This document shows positions 44,619-53,579 of a stretch of DNA of 64,000 nucleotides, piece after piece (the stretch's first letter is position 1; each line of letters begins with the position of its first letter). Made by a program: the position numbers and the translations under genes. The stretch is taken from positions 124,001-188,000 of the forward strand of contig NZ_WPIN01000011.1 of the NCBI RefSeq assembly GCF_009754945.1. Reading direction: 5' to 3'. The notes below the pieces were generated by a model that was not told the DNA's origin, ran no database searches, and saw only the letters and a program-made list of their open reading frames with translations. The stretch is from Spirosoma arboris (GTDB lineage: Bacteria; Bacteroidota; Bacteroidia; Cytophagales; Spirosomataceae).

Positions 44619-46796
44619 TCACTTCAACACAATTTCGCCCGTTTGCGCATCCAGAAGCAACGTAGATCCTGCTGTTAAGGGAATACTGATCGATTTACCA
44701 TTTTTCAACTGGATTGTGCGTGTGCCGCCGTCTTTAGTATGAACCATCAACAGACCCGAGTTGGCGTAAGTAAAATCGTTCTTTTCGTTGTAAATATGGC
44801 ACCCTGCCTTTCGGAAAATTTCGCGAAATCCGTCGATACCATTGAGCGGTAAGCCGCAGAAAATCGAGGTAAATTCTTTGCCTTGTTTACGGGCAATAAC
44901 GGGCTGATTCGCCCCTTCCAATTCGGCCAGTGACTGAGCCGATTTATCGTTTATCACAACCAGTGGTTCCACAGGACCGCTGAATTTGTAGCTATAGTTG
45001 GGAGACAGAAATTTGACAACTGGCGCCTTATCGACAGTGGCCCGTTCGAGGTTCATGCCGGTCAGCGATTTGACGAAGGTTAGGTCAAGACGGTCGCCAT
45101 TGGTGTAGCCAGTTAGGTAATTCCAGACGATTGTCCGGCCATTTTTCGCCACTTTCTCCTGAATGAATTTCCGCTGGATATCCGTCAATTTGTAGACGTT
45201 CATAAATACAACAGCCTTGTACTGATTCAGGTTAACCCGATCAAGATCAAAGTCGTAAATCTGATCGCCAACCGTTCCCGAACGCAGGGCTTGTTCGATG
45301 GAATGGTCGAGCACATTCACAGTGATTGGCAACGGAGCCGATTTCAGGTAATAAAACACATCCTGACTCCAGACATAGAGTACATCAGCTTCTGACTTGT
45401 AGGGAACGACTAGGCGCTTTTCAAAAAATTGCTTTTCCTGCTTCATACTGGCCAGATAATTAGGATCATCCCACCAGCCGAAACCCTTTTGCGGGCCGAA
45501 ATCATAGAACCAGAAACCAATGCCCCGCATGAGCGGCAGTAAGGCACACCGCTTCATAATGTTGGCATAGGTAGTGTCGTACCGGGATATATACCGAATG
45601 TTCTCAAAGTCATTTTTATACAGATAACCGTTGTCAATTTCATCGAACCAGAGCTTGCCATGCAGCAGTGTCGATTCAATAATACCCCGTGAGTTCCCCG
45701 AACCGCCAGCCTTCCGACTATCAGGCCAGTAGGTTTGTGGCGCTGACAGATAATCAATGTAGGGGCTATCCAGAATCTGCCTGATGAATAAATGCCCACC
45801 CACCGTCTGGCGGTTGAACGTCATGTGCAGGTAGCCGTAAAATATACCAGTGACAATGGGCCGCGGCCAGGTTTCCTTAACGAGTCGACAGAAATACTCG
45901 GCGTCCTCAGCCACAACTTGTTGCTGGGCAGTGAAGTAGTCAATGGTACGCTGCTCCTGAATAGGATCTTTGAAAAAACCGTCCTGGGTTTTGAGCCGCT
46001 CAGCCGTGTTGGGCACAGTGGCATTATCGAGCGTAAAGGCCGTTGATTTCCAGGCTTTTTGTAATGCCTGATTGGTTTTGTATTTCGCTTTGAGCCAGTT
46101 ACGAAAATAAGTTGTCATGGCTGGGCTCGTATCGGGGTCGTGCTCGATGAAGCCCCAGTAGTGCCACTCGCCATAAATACCACCCGCTACGTGCATGCCG
46201 ATTAGGGCATTGCCTTCGGGTGTTTTCGACAGTTTTTGACACAGCTCGACTAGTTTCTGCCCAGATTCCTGTTTCCATTTAGCCGATGCCAGACTCGCCC
46301 GTAAGGCCGCATGAATATCGTGCTCTTCGTTATGAAAGGGTGGTCCAGCTTTCAGGGTTGTATCGACTGGTGCGTCGGCAAACTGAGTACATTCGTCGGG
46401 GTGGGCTTTGTTCCACCAGAAGGGTGCATTGACGTGAATACGTATTACTACGCTGGCGTCGGGACATTGATCGAGAACTCCCCGCACCTGACGTTGTGCT
46501 TTGCGGATATCGAGGGTATCACTGGCCGATGACCAGATATCTTCGAGCCACAAGTCTACCTGAAAAAGCCGAAACCCAATCTGACAGAAGTTGTTAAGAT
46601 TTCGGGCGGGCACTTCCTCCCACGACCACCGTCCGCCATAGGCGTGCGTCAACGCATAGAAGGTGGGGGCTTGGGGAGCTCCATTGACAAACAGCGTAGG
46701 CCGACCATTGTACGGCTTTACCTCCACTGATTTGGGTGATTGAGCGTAGAGAATCTGGCAGAGACAGACTAGAAAAATGGAATAAGCAAGCTTCAT
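44619..46796 (-). CDS. Secreted GH42-like glycoside hydrolase
   Basis: 725 residues. Signal peptide 1-18 (LVCLCQILYAQ). The middle resembles clan-A beta-galactosidases: GMHVAGGIYGEWHYWGFIEHD (key residues GIYGEWHYWG) with a candidate acid/base Glu, and LHGKLWFDEIDNGYLY with a candidate nucleophile Glu. A trimerisation-like domain (VLYVWSQDVFYYLK through GRTIVWNYLTGY) follows, and a C-terminal beta domain. Probable target is a beta-galactoside or related glycan in the periplasm or outside the cell. Not part of a SusC/D locus here. Confidence 0.75.
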   Translation of the reverse strand: MKLAYSIFLVCLCQILYAQSPKSVEVKPYNGRPTLFVNGAPQAPTFYALTHAYGGRWSWEEVPARNLNNFCQIGFRLFQVDLWLEDIWSSASDTLDIRKAQRQVRGVLDQCPDASVVIRIHVNAPFWWNKAHPDECTQFADAPVDTTLKAGPPFHNEEHDIHAALRASLASAKWKQESGQKLVELCQKLSKTPEGNALIGMHVAGGIYGEWHYWGFIEHDPDTSPAMTTYFRNWLKAKYKTNQALQKAWKSTAFTLDNATVPNTAERLKTQDGFFKDPIQEQRTIDYFTAQQQVVAEDAEYFCRLVKETWPRPIVTGIFYGYLHMTFNRQTVGGHLFIRQILDSPYIDYLSAPQTYWPDSRKAGGSGNSRGIIESTLLHGKLWFDEIDNGYLYKNDFENIRYISRYDTTYANIMKRCALLPLMRGIGFWFYDFGPQKGFGWWDDPNYLASMKQEKQFFEKRLVVPYKSEADVLYVWSQDVFYYLKSAPLPITVNVLDHSIEQALRSGTVGDQIYDFDLDRVNLNQYKAVVFMNVYKLTDIQRKFIQEKVAKNGRTIVWNYLTGYTNGDRLDLTFVKSLTGMNLERATVDKAPVVKFLSPNYSYKFSGPVEPLVVINDKSAQSLAELEGANQPVIARKQGKEFTSIFCGLPLNGIDGFREIFRKAGCHIYNEKNDFTYANSGLLMVHTKDGGTRTIQLKNGKSISIPLTAGSTLLLDAQTGEIVLK

Positions 46797-46919
46797 CGGA
46801 AAGGGCGGAACGAACTATATCACCTGTTCAGCAGCCATTTATACTGCTGGGTTAACAGGATACTAATTACCCTAAACGAATTTCCACTCTCTCCTACTCT
46901 GTCATCAGTTGTTCTGTCT

Positions 46920-47123
46920 CTACCTGAATACGGTTTCCTGGCTCGCCCGCAAACTATCCTGTTTACGAATGGAATTAATTGAGCCCTCAACAGATCGCCT
47001 GTTAATTGAATCCTGCCGGGCCGACAGGCGCAGAACCTCCGACCGATGGTCGCTTGTCTTGCGTAGCAGCCAGCCAGCAACCACCAGCAATAGTATCAAT
47101 AGAAAGATTTTAGCCGCTTTCAC
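46920..47123 (-). CDS. Tiny single-pass membrane protein, third of a trio
   Basis: 67 residues from a GTG at 47123. One N-terminal membrane segment (about 5-19, IFLLILLLVVAGWLL), then a polar, Ser/Arg-rich tail with repeated RQDSINRR/RKQDSLRA, which may be a short helix. It starts 17 bases after the stop of the 50-residue gene. Family unknown; supported by the shared layout of the three small genes. Confidence 0.5.
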   Translation of the reverse strand: MKAAKIFLLILLLVVAGWLLRKTSDHRSEVLRLSARQDSINRRSVEGSINSIRKQDSLRASQETVFR

Positions 47124-47140
47124 GGTAACATTTTTTTAGA

Positions 47141-47293
47141 CTATCGCTCCTTTTTTAGACTATCACTCCTGCCGACTGTACTCATGGCTTTACTCCGAGA
47201 TAAACTATTAACCTTAAAAACGGCATAAATAATCCCGATTACGATAAAAATGGCCAGAATAATAAGCGGTCGGTTTTGAGTGAAATCCTTCAT
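47141..47293 (-). CDS. Tiny single-pass membrane protein, second of a trio
   Basis: 50 residues, MKDFTQNRPLIILAIFIVIG then a basic tail ending SDSLKKER. One membrane segment (about 9-26). Its ATG shares one base with the stop of the preceding gene (TAATG at 47291-47295), a re-initiation arrangement that strongly supports translation. The product is too small for family recognition. Confidence 0.6.
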   Translation of the reverse strand: MKDFTQNRPLIILAIFIVIGIIYAVFKVNSLSRSKAMSTVGRSDSLKKER

Positions 47294-47568
47294 TATTGGT
47301 TTATAAGCTTAGGTTGGTGTTTGGAAAGGGACTTAAGTTTTGCCAGTGGCGTCAATGATTCTTTATGGGTAATAGCGTAGTATCCGGATGAACCCTGAGG
47401 GGTCGCCAGTTCATAGCTTTGCTCTTCAGCGCGTTTTTGCGGTTGAACTTCCTGCGGTGTCTTTGCTTCAGCTTTTTTCAGTTGGCCAAGTTTGTAGGCT
47501 CTACGGCTACTAATTGTCTGGTAAGTAATAATAGTCAGCAGTACTAGAATATAAAGAGGAATGCTCAT
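47293..47568 (-). CDS. Small single-pass membrane protein, first of a trio
   Basis: 91 residues. An N-terminal membrane segment (about 3-19, IPLYILVLLTIITYQTI) precedes a basic and Gln/Glu-rich soluble tail with SSGYYAITHKESLTPLAKL. Translationally coupled to the 50-residue gene. The trio probably acts together in the inner membrane; no function can be assigned. Confidence 0.6.
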   Translation of the reverse strand: MSIPLYILVLLTIITYQTISSRRAYKLGQLKKAEAKTPQEVQPQKRAEEQSYELATPQGSSGYYAITHKESLTPLAKLKSLSKHQPKLINQ

Positions 47569-47850
47569 GGGTATACGCGTTAATGTTGAGTTGTTACGAT
47601 CGGTCCATAGTTAAGTTAAGAAAGGGAATTGGAACGCCGGGATTAATGGTATGTTAGAATTAGTAATAGCTAGTTATAGTTTAGACTTAGATTATAGCCA
47701 AATGGTAACAAAATGTTGTCAATTTCTTTTTTCTTCTTTATTGATCGATCTATAGCAACAATCGGGCCACCTATAAGTCGCTCATTAGTTGGGTTAATTA
47801 AAGCACAGTTTACCGGCCAGGCCCTTTTTTAGAACTTCGCCCGCGATAAA
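47569..47850. other. Intergenic region without a gene
   Basis: 282 AT-rich bases between the serine hydrolase stop (47851) and the small membrane trio. I see TAGTTATAG-like short repeats near 47665-47690. Read on the minus strand there is a TTGACA-like element and a TATAAT-like element 20 bases apart around 47696-47727; Bacteroidota promoters usually differ from this, so I do not call it a promoter. Confidence 0.4.
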
Positions 47851-49395
47851 TTACTCCTTTTGTTCCAATAGCTGCTGCAATGCTTTTTTGCCGTCTTCAT
47901 TGCCAGGCCAGAGCCTAATTGATTTTCTATACATGGCGATTGCCTCCTGCTTTTTGCCCTCTTTTGCCAGAGCGATGGCATAGCTGTCGTAGGTGTTTCC
48001 ACTTTTGGGAAATAGCAGCGTATTGAGCTTAAAAACCTCCAGCGAGAGTTCGTTATGATTGGGCAACGATGCGCTTAGTAAATCGAATCCGAGCCGATTC
48101 ATTTCTAACTCATCTACATAATAATGCGTACTGTCATCTTTCAGAGAATGGAACGTACTGATGGCATGATCGGCCCCTTTCGTAACCAAGGCTTCTCCAT
48201 AAACTCTTACTAGCGACTGCTTTAGCTGAATGTCAAGCGGTGGCCGATCGTTCAGGATATTGGACAGCGACACCATAACCTGAAGCGGATTAGAATCGGT
48301 ATTATCGTAAAAGATAATGGTCTGGGGTTTGGTGAGGTTTCTGTGCAGGAACGTGGTTAGCCCAACAATATGACCATCATGAAACATAAACCGGTTGACC
48401 GGCTCTGTCTTGCTGGAATAAACGCTCCAGCCCAGGCCATATGAGCGCGTACTGCTCCCCGTATGAAAAACTGTCCCGTTATTTAAGACTACGGGCGTCG
48501 ATGCCGCTTCCAGTAAGGCCGGACTAATCAGTTTTCCGGCAGTTAACGCCTGATCAAAATGCCATAAATCCTGGATAGTACTCACAACGTTGCCCGGCCC
48601 TATTAACCCACCTAGATTGTAGTAGGTGTAATATTGGTTATGATCCAGCGAGTCGACCTTGTGGTAGGTTGTCATATACATAGTAGGGCGCGTATATCGG
48701 GTTGTATTGCTCATGCCTGCTTCCCGCACATACGTCTGTTCCATACCAGCGGGCGTGAACACGTTTTTTTTCAGATAAGCGGGAAATGGCATCCGGCTCA
48801 CTTTTTCGACCAGCATGGCCAGTAAAAAATAGTTGGTGTTGTTGTATCGATAATCTGCGCCGGGCTGGAAGGTTAATGGCTTTTTCGGGTCTACCAGATG
48901 TTCATACGCCTGTTGATTCGTAATGATCTCTTCCGGGTGCGCTTTTACATAATCGTCTTCATACCGCTCCAGACTAGGCAGACCAGAGGTTTGCGCTACC
49001 AGATGTCGAATGGTGACAGCTGGATATGGAAAGTCAGGGAAGTAGACCGCAAAGGGGTCTTCCAGTTTTAGTTTCCCTCGTTGCACTAATTGTAAAACAG
49101 CAATAGCGGTAAACGGCTTGGACAGCGAAGCCAGATTAAAGTGGGTCGTATCGGTATTGGCGATGTGCTTGCCGAAATCAAGATATCCGAATGATTTTTT
49201 ATAGATAACCTGCCCCTGCTCAGCCACCAATACACTCCCGTTTAGTAGCCGATGATCGGCTAGTGTTGTTAAAAATGAGTCGATGCGCGCTACCTTAGGA
49301 TGCACGGCAGGCGTTGGACTCTGGGCAAACCCGGCCTGACATAAAATGACCAACATTAGGATTGCCAAGCTGCTGCGATTGATGATTCTGCGCAT
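47851..49395 (-). CDS. Serine hydrolase (class C beta-lactamase/PBP-like) with C-terminal TPR
   Basis: 514 residues. Signal peptide 1-24 (ILCQAGFAQ). Catalytic motifs: SLSK with nucleophile Ser90 and Lys93, YNN (Tyr184, Asn186) and an HDG in place of KTG. This is the AmpC/EstB-type fold. The last ~45 residues form a TPR-like helix pair (SYAIALAKEGKKQEAIAMYRK). Such proteins are esterases or peptidoglycan D-Ala-peptide hydrolases; true beta-lactamase activity is not implied. Divergent from blaI/blaR1-like genes with two operators between, so probably controlled by them. Confidence 0.85.
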   Translation of the reverse strand: MRRIINRSSLAILMLVILCQAGFAQSPTPAVHPKVARIDSFLTTLADHRLLNGSVLVAEQGQVIYKKSFGYLDFGKHIANTDTTHFNLASLSKPFTAIAVLQLVQRGKLKLEDPFAVYFPDFPYPAVTIRHLVAQTSGLPSLERYEDDYVKAHPEEIITNQQAYEHLVDPKKPLTFQPGADYRYNNTNYFLLAMLVEKVSRMPFPAYLKKNVFTPAGMEQTYVREAGMSNTTRYTRPTMYMTTYHKVDSLDHNQYYTYYNLGGLIGPGNVVSTIQDLWHFDQALTAGKLISPALLEAASTPVVLNNGTVFHTGSSTRSYGLGWSVYSSKTEPVNRFMFHDGHIVGLTTFLHRNLTKPQTIIFYDNTDSNPLQVMVSLSNILNDRPPLDIQLKQSLVRVYGEALVTKGADHAISTFHSLKDDSTHYYVDELEMNRLGFDLLSASLPNHNELSLEVFKLNTLLFPKSGNTYDSYAIALAKEGKKQEAIAMYRKSIRLWPGNEDGKKALQQLLEQKE

Positions 49396-49444
49396 AGTAT
49401 GTGTTTGTTAATACGTTAAAAATTTATGATCCTGGACACCTAAG

Positions 49445-49460
49445 TAAGAAAATATTCTTA
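49445..49460. promoter_or_regulatory. BlaI-type operator, copy 1
   Basis: TAAGAAAATATTCTTA is a 16-bp palindrome with one mismatch pair. It lies 50 bases upstream of the serine-hydrolase start and shares the AAGAA...TTCTTATGTTT core with copy 2. Confidence 0.7.
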
Positions 49461-49512
49461 TGTTTAGTGCGTTGATATCCAGAAGGCAAGGCAAACATAA
49501 ATAAATTTTCAA

Positions 49513-49538
49513 AAACATAAGAAATATTTCTTATGTTT
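49513..49538. promoter_or_regulatory. BlaI-type operator, copy 2
   Basis: A 26-bp perfect palindrome centred between 49525 and 49526, AACATAAGAAAT plus its reverse complement. It ends five bases before the blaI-like ATG, so repressor bound here would block its own transcription. Further AAACATAA half-sites occur at 49493-49500. Confidence 0.85.
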
Positions 49539-49543
49539 GTTTC

Positions 49544-49948
49544 ATGAAATCGACAAAAAAAGAAAAAGGTGATCATCCAGAGCCTACTAAATCGGAACTG
49601 GAGATCCTGCAGGTGCTCTGGGAATTTGGTCCGTCAACGGCACGCTTCGTGAACGATCACCTGAATCAGCATAACCGGAAGGTCATTTATATGTCTACGC
49701 TTAAGCTGATGCAGATCATGGTAGAAAAGGGCTTCCTCAAAAAGGACGAAAGCCAGATGAAGCACATTTACTGGGCAGCTGTAGAAGAGGGGAAAACGAA
49801 AGGATACCTGCTGGACCGAGTCGTGGACACGTTGTTCAACGGGTCGGCGGGTAGTTTGATGATGCAGTTACTAGGCAACAAAAAAATATCGCCAACCGAA
49901 ATGGAGACGTTCCGGGAACTGATAAAAAAAATAGACCAAAAACAATAG
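49544..49948 (+). CDS. BlaI/MecI family transcriptional repressor
   Basis: 134 residues. Winged helix (PTKSELEILQVLWEFGPSTA, then YMSTLKLMQIMVEKGFLKKDE) and a C-terminal dimerisation/cleavage region (KKISPTEMETFRELIKKI). The repressor binds palindromes such as those at 49445 and 49513 and is inactivated when its partner protease is activated. The partner starts 6 bases downstream. The first residues (KSTKKEKGDHPEPTK) are an extra basic extension. Confidence 0.9.
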   Translation: MKSTKKEKGDHPEPTKSELEILQVLWEFGPSTARFVNDHLNQHNRKVIYMSTLKLMQIMVEKGFLKKDESQMKHIYWAAVEEGKTKGYLLDRVVDTLFNGSAGSLMMQLLGNKKISPTEMETFRELIKKIDQKQ

Positions 49949-49954
49949 ACCAAT

Positions 49955-51799
49955 ATGGAAGCTCCATTTTTAACCCACTGGATTTCAGGGGCGCTACTAA
50001 ATGCCATTTGCTGGACACTCATTCATTCGCTATGGATAGGCTTTCTGATTGCGGTGCTTACCGGAGGGGTAATCATCGGCACCCAAAAAGCGTCTTCCCG
50101 GCTCCGTTATCAGCTTTTGTGTAGTTGCCTGTTGCTGTTTGCCGGAACGATGAGTTTCGTTTTCTACCAGGAACTAACGACCTATCATTCAGGTCAGTCG
50201 GCAAATTACACGCCGACCGTACTAACGCCCGACTTTACAGCTGCTTTGGCGAAAGATAGTAGCACTGGGACTATTACCGAGGACTCTCCTATTCTTAGCC
50301 AGCTTACGGCGTTCATCAATCAACAGGCAGGTTGGATTTTTGCTATTTGGCTCCTGTTTTTTATCATCAAAAGCCTGAAATTAATCAGTGGCCTCTATTA
50401 CGTTCATCGGATTCGGTATCATAAAGTCCATGCACCGACCGATGAGTGGGAACGTAAAGTACTGGACTTTAGTCGCGTTCTGGGCATTCAGCAGACAATC
50501 ACACTGGTACAGTCAGAATTAGTGAATATACCAGTCACAGTTGGCGTATTAAAACCCGTAATTCTGTTGCCGATGGGTTTACTTTTCCAATTGCCGCCCG
50601 AACAGATCGATACGATTTTGTGGCATGAGCTGGCGCATATCTGGCGACGGGATTATCTGATCAACCTGCTGCAAAGTCTGGTGGAAATCGTGTTCTTTTT
50701 CAACCCAGGCTTATTGTGGCTATCGGCCTTGATTCGGGAAGAACGGGAGGTTTGTTGTGATGATGTCGTACTGGCCCATACCGCTCAGAAAACTAATTAC
50801 CTGGAAGCTTTATTTGCCTTTCAAACCTATAGTGCTCAGCCTGCCGGATACACAATGGCGTTGGGTTTCGGGAATCAGCAGTTGATGAATCGATTAAAAC
50901 GGATGGTTTCTCAGGAAAATAAGCGACTAAGTGTCGTTGAGAAAATCGTGCTGCTTTCAGGCCTACTTCTGCTGTCTGCCTTTGCCTTTACTCCTACCGT
51001 AACGCCACCGATTACGCAACAGGTGGTAACTCCAACAAAGGACGCCCCAGGGCAAAAGACTGCTAAATATGCAGCCACGCTGATTCAAAAAACGACCAAT
51101 TCTAAACTGGCTAAAGTTCTCCATCCAGGCCAAGACCAACGAGTTAACGCACCCATCGTATCCAGTATACCAAGCGCAATACCGAAGGATACTGCCCGCA
51201 TCTTCACTAGCATTCTGTTTGTGAATAACAACCACGATATGGCTAACCGGGAGATGATGGTACGTGACGACAAAGGGAATCGCTACCATCTAAAAATTGC
51301 CAATAATCAGTTACTCGCGCTGGAGGTAAATGGAGTTAACATTCCAGAAAATGAGCGAATTGAATACAGCGAGCTACTTCCTCAAATCGACCGATCAATC
51401 GCGGAAAAATCGCGGGCAAAGCAGGAAACGATTGCTGAGTTTAAAGCGAAGTCGATTGAGGATCGTCGGCAACAGCTTAGCCAATTGATACAGAGTAAAC
51501 AGGCAAAAGCAAATAACCTCCAGAAGAAACTACCTCCGTTGCCCGACATTTCCAATGATCAGGAACGGGTACGCGGCATCATTGCCACGCTGGTACAGGA
51601 GAACGTCGTTACCGATCCGGCTACCGTCGATTGGTTTGGTTTAAGCGATGATGAGCTAGTCGTTAATGGCAACCGACAACCCGATGCACTACATAAAAAA
51701 CTGAAAGCAGCTTACGGCATCAAGCCTCAATATGGGCTGTATTACGGCCCGGTAAAAATGGTGGGAACAGGCGTATTTCTGGATAAAGGCGATTTGTGA
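49955..51799 (+). CDS. M56 family metallopeptidase (BlaR1-like)
   Basis: 614 residues. Four or so membrane segments flank the zinc motif HELAH (His224, Glu225, His228) with the following RRD and a downstream EEREVCCDD, all typical of BlaR1/MecR1. A final membrane segment near 330-345 leads to a ~270-residue periplasmic part with no penicillin-binding domain; it instead has helical regions (EKSRAKQETIAEFKAKSIED). The sensed signal is therefore not obviously a beta-lactam. It should cleave or inactivate the upstream BlaI-like repressor. Confidence 0.88.
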   Translation: MEAPFLTHWISGALLNAICWTLIHSLWIGFLIAVLTGGVIIGTQKASSRLRYQLLCSCLLLFAGTMSFVFYQELTTYHSGQSANYTPTVLTPDFTAALAKDSSTGTITEDSPILSQLTAFINQQAGWIFAIWLLFFIIKSLKLISGLYYVHRIRYHKVHAPTDEWERKVLDFSRVLGIQQTITLVQSELVNIPVTVGVLKPVILLPMGLLFQLPPEQIDTILWHELAHIWRRDYLINLLQSLVEIVFFFNPGLLWLSALIREEREVCCDDVVLAHTAQKTNYLEALFAFQTYSAQPAGYTMALGFGNQQLMNRLKRMVSQENKRLSVVEKIVLLSGLLLLSAFAFTPTVTPPITQQVVTPTKDAPGQKTAKYAATLIQKTTNSKLAKVLHPGQDQRVNAPIVSSIPSAIPKDTARIFTSILFVNNNHDMANREMMVRDDKGNRYHLKIANNQLLALEVNGVNIPENERIEYSELLPQIDRSIAEKSRAKQETIAEFKAKSIEDRRQQLSQLIQSKQAKANNLQKKLPPLPDISNDQERVRGIIATLVQENVVTDPATVDWFGLSDDELVVNGNRQPDALHKKLKAAYGIKPQYGLYYGPVKMVGTGVFLDKGDL

Positions 51800-51814
51800 G
51801 ACGATCTTGATCTG

Positions 51815-51866
51815 TCAACTAACTCAACAGCGCTGCAGAATACTGCAGCGCTGTTGAGTTAGTTGA
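51815..51866. terminator. 24-bp perfect hairpin between convergent genes
   Basis: Arms 51815-51838 and 51843-51866 are exact reverse complements around a 4-base loop. It follows the BlaR1-like stop (51799) and lies 12 bases before the stop of the VOC gene on the other strand, so it can end both transcripts. No long T-run. Confidence 0.8.
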
Positions 51867-51877
51867 TAATAAGTTTC

Positions 51878-52339
51878 TTACGCTTCCTCTAACGCCTTAA
51901 TATCGAGCTTAGACATTTTCATCATGGCAGCCATTGCCCGTTTAGCTTTTTCGGGGTCTTTGTTGCTTAACAAACTCCCCAGTTCCGAAGGTACAATTTG
52001 CCATGACACGCCGAATTTGTCTTTCAACCAGCCACAAGGGCCTTTTTCCCCTCCCTCAGAGAGTTTCTCCCAATACGTGTCTATTTCTTCCTGTGTTTCG
52101 CAATTGACGAAGAGCGAAATGCCGTCCGAAAACTTAAAATGAGGACCTCCATTCAAGGCCATAAACTCTTGCCCATCGAGCTGAAACGTGACCGACATAA
52201 CGCTGCCCGCTGGTACAGGTGCACCCTCACCGTAATGGCTAATCCGGCCAATTTTTGAGTTTTTAAACAGGGAGGTGTAAAGGGTAGCCGCTTCTTCGGC
52301 CTGATTGTTAAAGGTTAGAAATGTCGTGATCTTTTGCAT
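51878..52339 (-). CDS. VOC family protein (PhnB-like)
   Basis: 153 residues: QKITTFLTFNNQAEEAATLYTSLF start, GGPHFKF and WEKLSEGGEKGPCGWLKDKFGVSWQIVP (key residues GPCGW, DKFGVSWQ) are hallmarks of the PhnB/3-demethylubiquinone-methyltransferase-like VOC family. Reaction unknown. Confidence 0.92.
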   Translation of the reverse strand: MQKITTFLTFNNQAEEAATLYTSLFKNSKIGRISHYGEGAPVPAGSVMSVTFQLDGQEFMALNGGPHFKFSDGISLFVNCETQEEIDTYWEKLSEGGEKGPCGWLKDKFGVSWQIVPSELGSLLSNKDPEKAKRAMAAMMKMSKLDIKALEEA

Positions 52340-52430
52340 GTTGTTTACCGGTTGTTATTGAAACAAATTTACCGCAAATCGACGCCAGGCAAGGTGGGTA
52401 AAGACGACAAATGAAGGGTGGAATCCGACT

Positions 52431-53579
52431 TTAATACACGCTAAAGGCTAATTCAACAAAAGACCGCGACTTTTTTTGCAACTCCTTTCGGGTTATATCC
52501 CGATCGAATGGACGATTTAGATTATTACCGGCGAGGTCTTCCAATCGTCCCTCGATTCGCAGTCGATACTGCCCTTTTTGCCAGGCAGCATCTGGTTTAA
52601 ACAAACTCAATTTTTCGTTATCCCCGATTTGCCAACTGCCTGAAACAGGTTTGCCAGTCTCATTAAAAACATGCAGTGTTTCGGCCAATAAACTGTAGTC
52701 GAGTGCTTCGCCAAAAGCTACTTCCAAGGGTTGCACACTTCCCGAGGCCGGTGGAGCTAACGCCCATTGTGCAGGAGCGGGCGATAAACTGTCCCGTTGA
52801 ACTGCCAGAAATGATTTTGTCGTTGGTTTCGCCAACGTAGCGCCCTGCTGATCAGGCCAGGCGGACGAAACAACCAGCTGATATTGACTACCGGCCTGCA
52901 AGGGAGCGCCTAATCGTTTATTCGGCAATAAATCGCGCTTGATTCGTCCGGGGTCCAGCCAGAGAGTAAGTATCGTTCGATCTGCATTCCAAAGCTCGGG
53001 CTGGAGATCGAGGAAGACACCAGGCAGCGTATCCGCCTTGTTTTTTATCAACGAGACATAATTAAGAGATTGGCCTTCCCGCATAGGCCGGGAAAAATGG
53101 AGATAAATTTTCAGCAGGTTATCCGGCAACGAATCCTGAGATGGGTAAATAGCCAGTAATTTCGGATTGTCGCCCGACGACAGGGTTGGGATAGTCATTT
53201 CACTCAAACGCTGGTTTCTCAGCCAAACATCGTAGCGGAGCCCACGCGTGAACGGAATCAACGGCTCAAAAATAGCAACATCACCAGTCAGGCTGATCGT
53301 ACCGGCAATGGCTGTCTCTTTACCAGCCAGCCGTACCGACAGCAATTGATTCAACGAATCGGCGGGAACAGTTTTCAGTAACGGGCTAGCAATAGAAATA
53401 CCCGTAGCGCGCTTGTCGGCCCACTGGATTTTGATGCCCGTATCTTCTGCCTGGTGACAGGCAACAAACAGCCCACAAACAAAAAAAATCAGGCTATACG
53501 TCGCGTATAACCTGATTTGTCCTGATTGAAAATTTTTATAAATACCGCTCACTGGATGTCCAAAGATCAAGATTGCCAT
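52431..53579 (-). CDS. Secreted lipoprotein-like protein with Ig-like domains
   Basis: About 382 residues from ATG 53579; a further in-frame ATG at 53615 is possible. A hydrophobic stretch followed by CHQ (LIFFVCGLFVACHQ) is a lipobox-like signal, preceded by an unusually long N-region, so the true start is uncertain. The rest is beta-rich and resembles two or three Ig-like (SbsA type) domains (LLKIYLHFSRPMREGQS, then YRLRIEGRLEDLAGNNL). It overlaps the end of the upstream gene by 44 bases. Probably surface or periplasmic, with unknown partner. Confidence 0.55.
   Translation of the reverse strand: MAILIFGHPVSGIYKNFQSGQIRLYATYSLIFFVCGLFVACHQAEDTGIKIQWADKRATGISIASPLLKTVPADSLNQLLSVRLAGKETAIAGTISLTGDVAIFEPLIPFTRGLRYDVWLRNQRLSEMTIPTLSSGDNPKLLAIYPSQDSLPDNLLKIYLHFSRPMREGQSLNYVSLIKNKADTLPGVFLDLQPELWNADRTILTLWLDPGRIKRDLLPNKRLGAPLQAGSQYQLVVSSAWPDQQGATLAKPTTKSFLAVQRDSLSPAPAQWALAPPASGSVQPLEVAFGEALDYSLLAETLHVFNETGKPVSGSWQIGDNEKLSLFKPDAAWQKGQYRLRIEGRLEDLAGNNLNRPFDRDITRKELQKKSRSFVELAFSVY

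Noticed and set aside
46820..47080. 86-residue minus-strand frame overlapping the small membrane gene
   Set aside because: Out of frame with the coupled trio, lacks a membrane segment or any plausible start context.
47696..47727. TTGACA/TATAAT-like pair as a sigma70 promoter
   Set aside because: Spacing of 20 bases and Bacteroidota promoter preferences make an E. coli-type call unreliable.
47851..49395. Calling the serine hydrolase a beta-lactamase gene
   Set aside because: It has HDG instead of KTG and a TPR-like tail; the family includes esterases and peptidoglycan enzymes, so resistance cannot be inferred.
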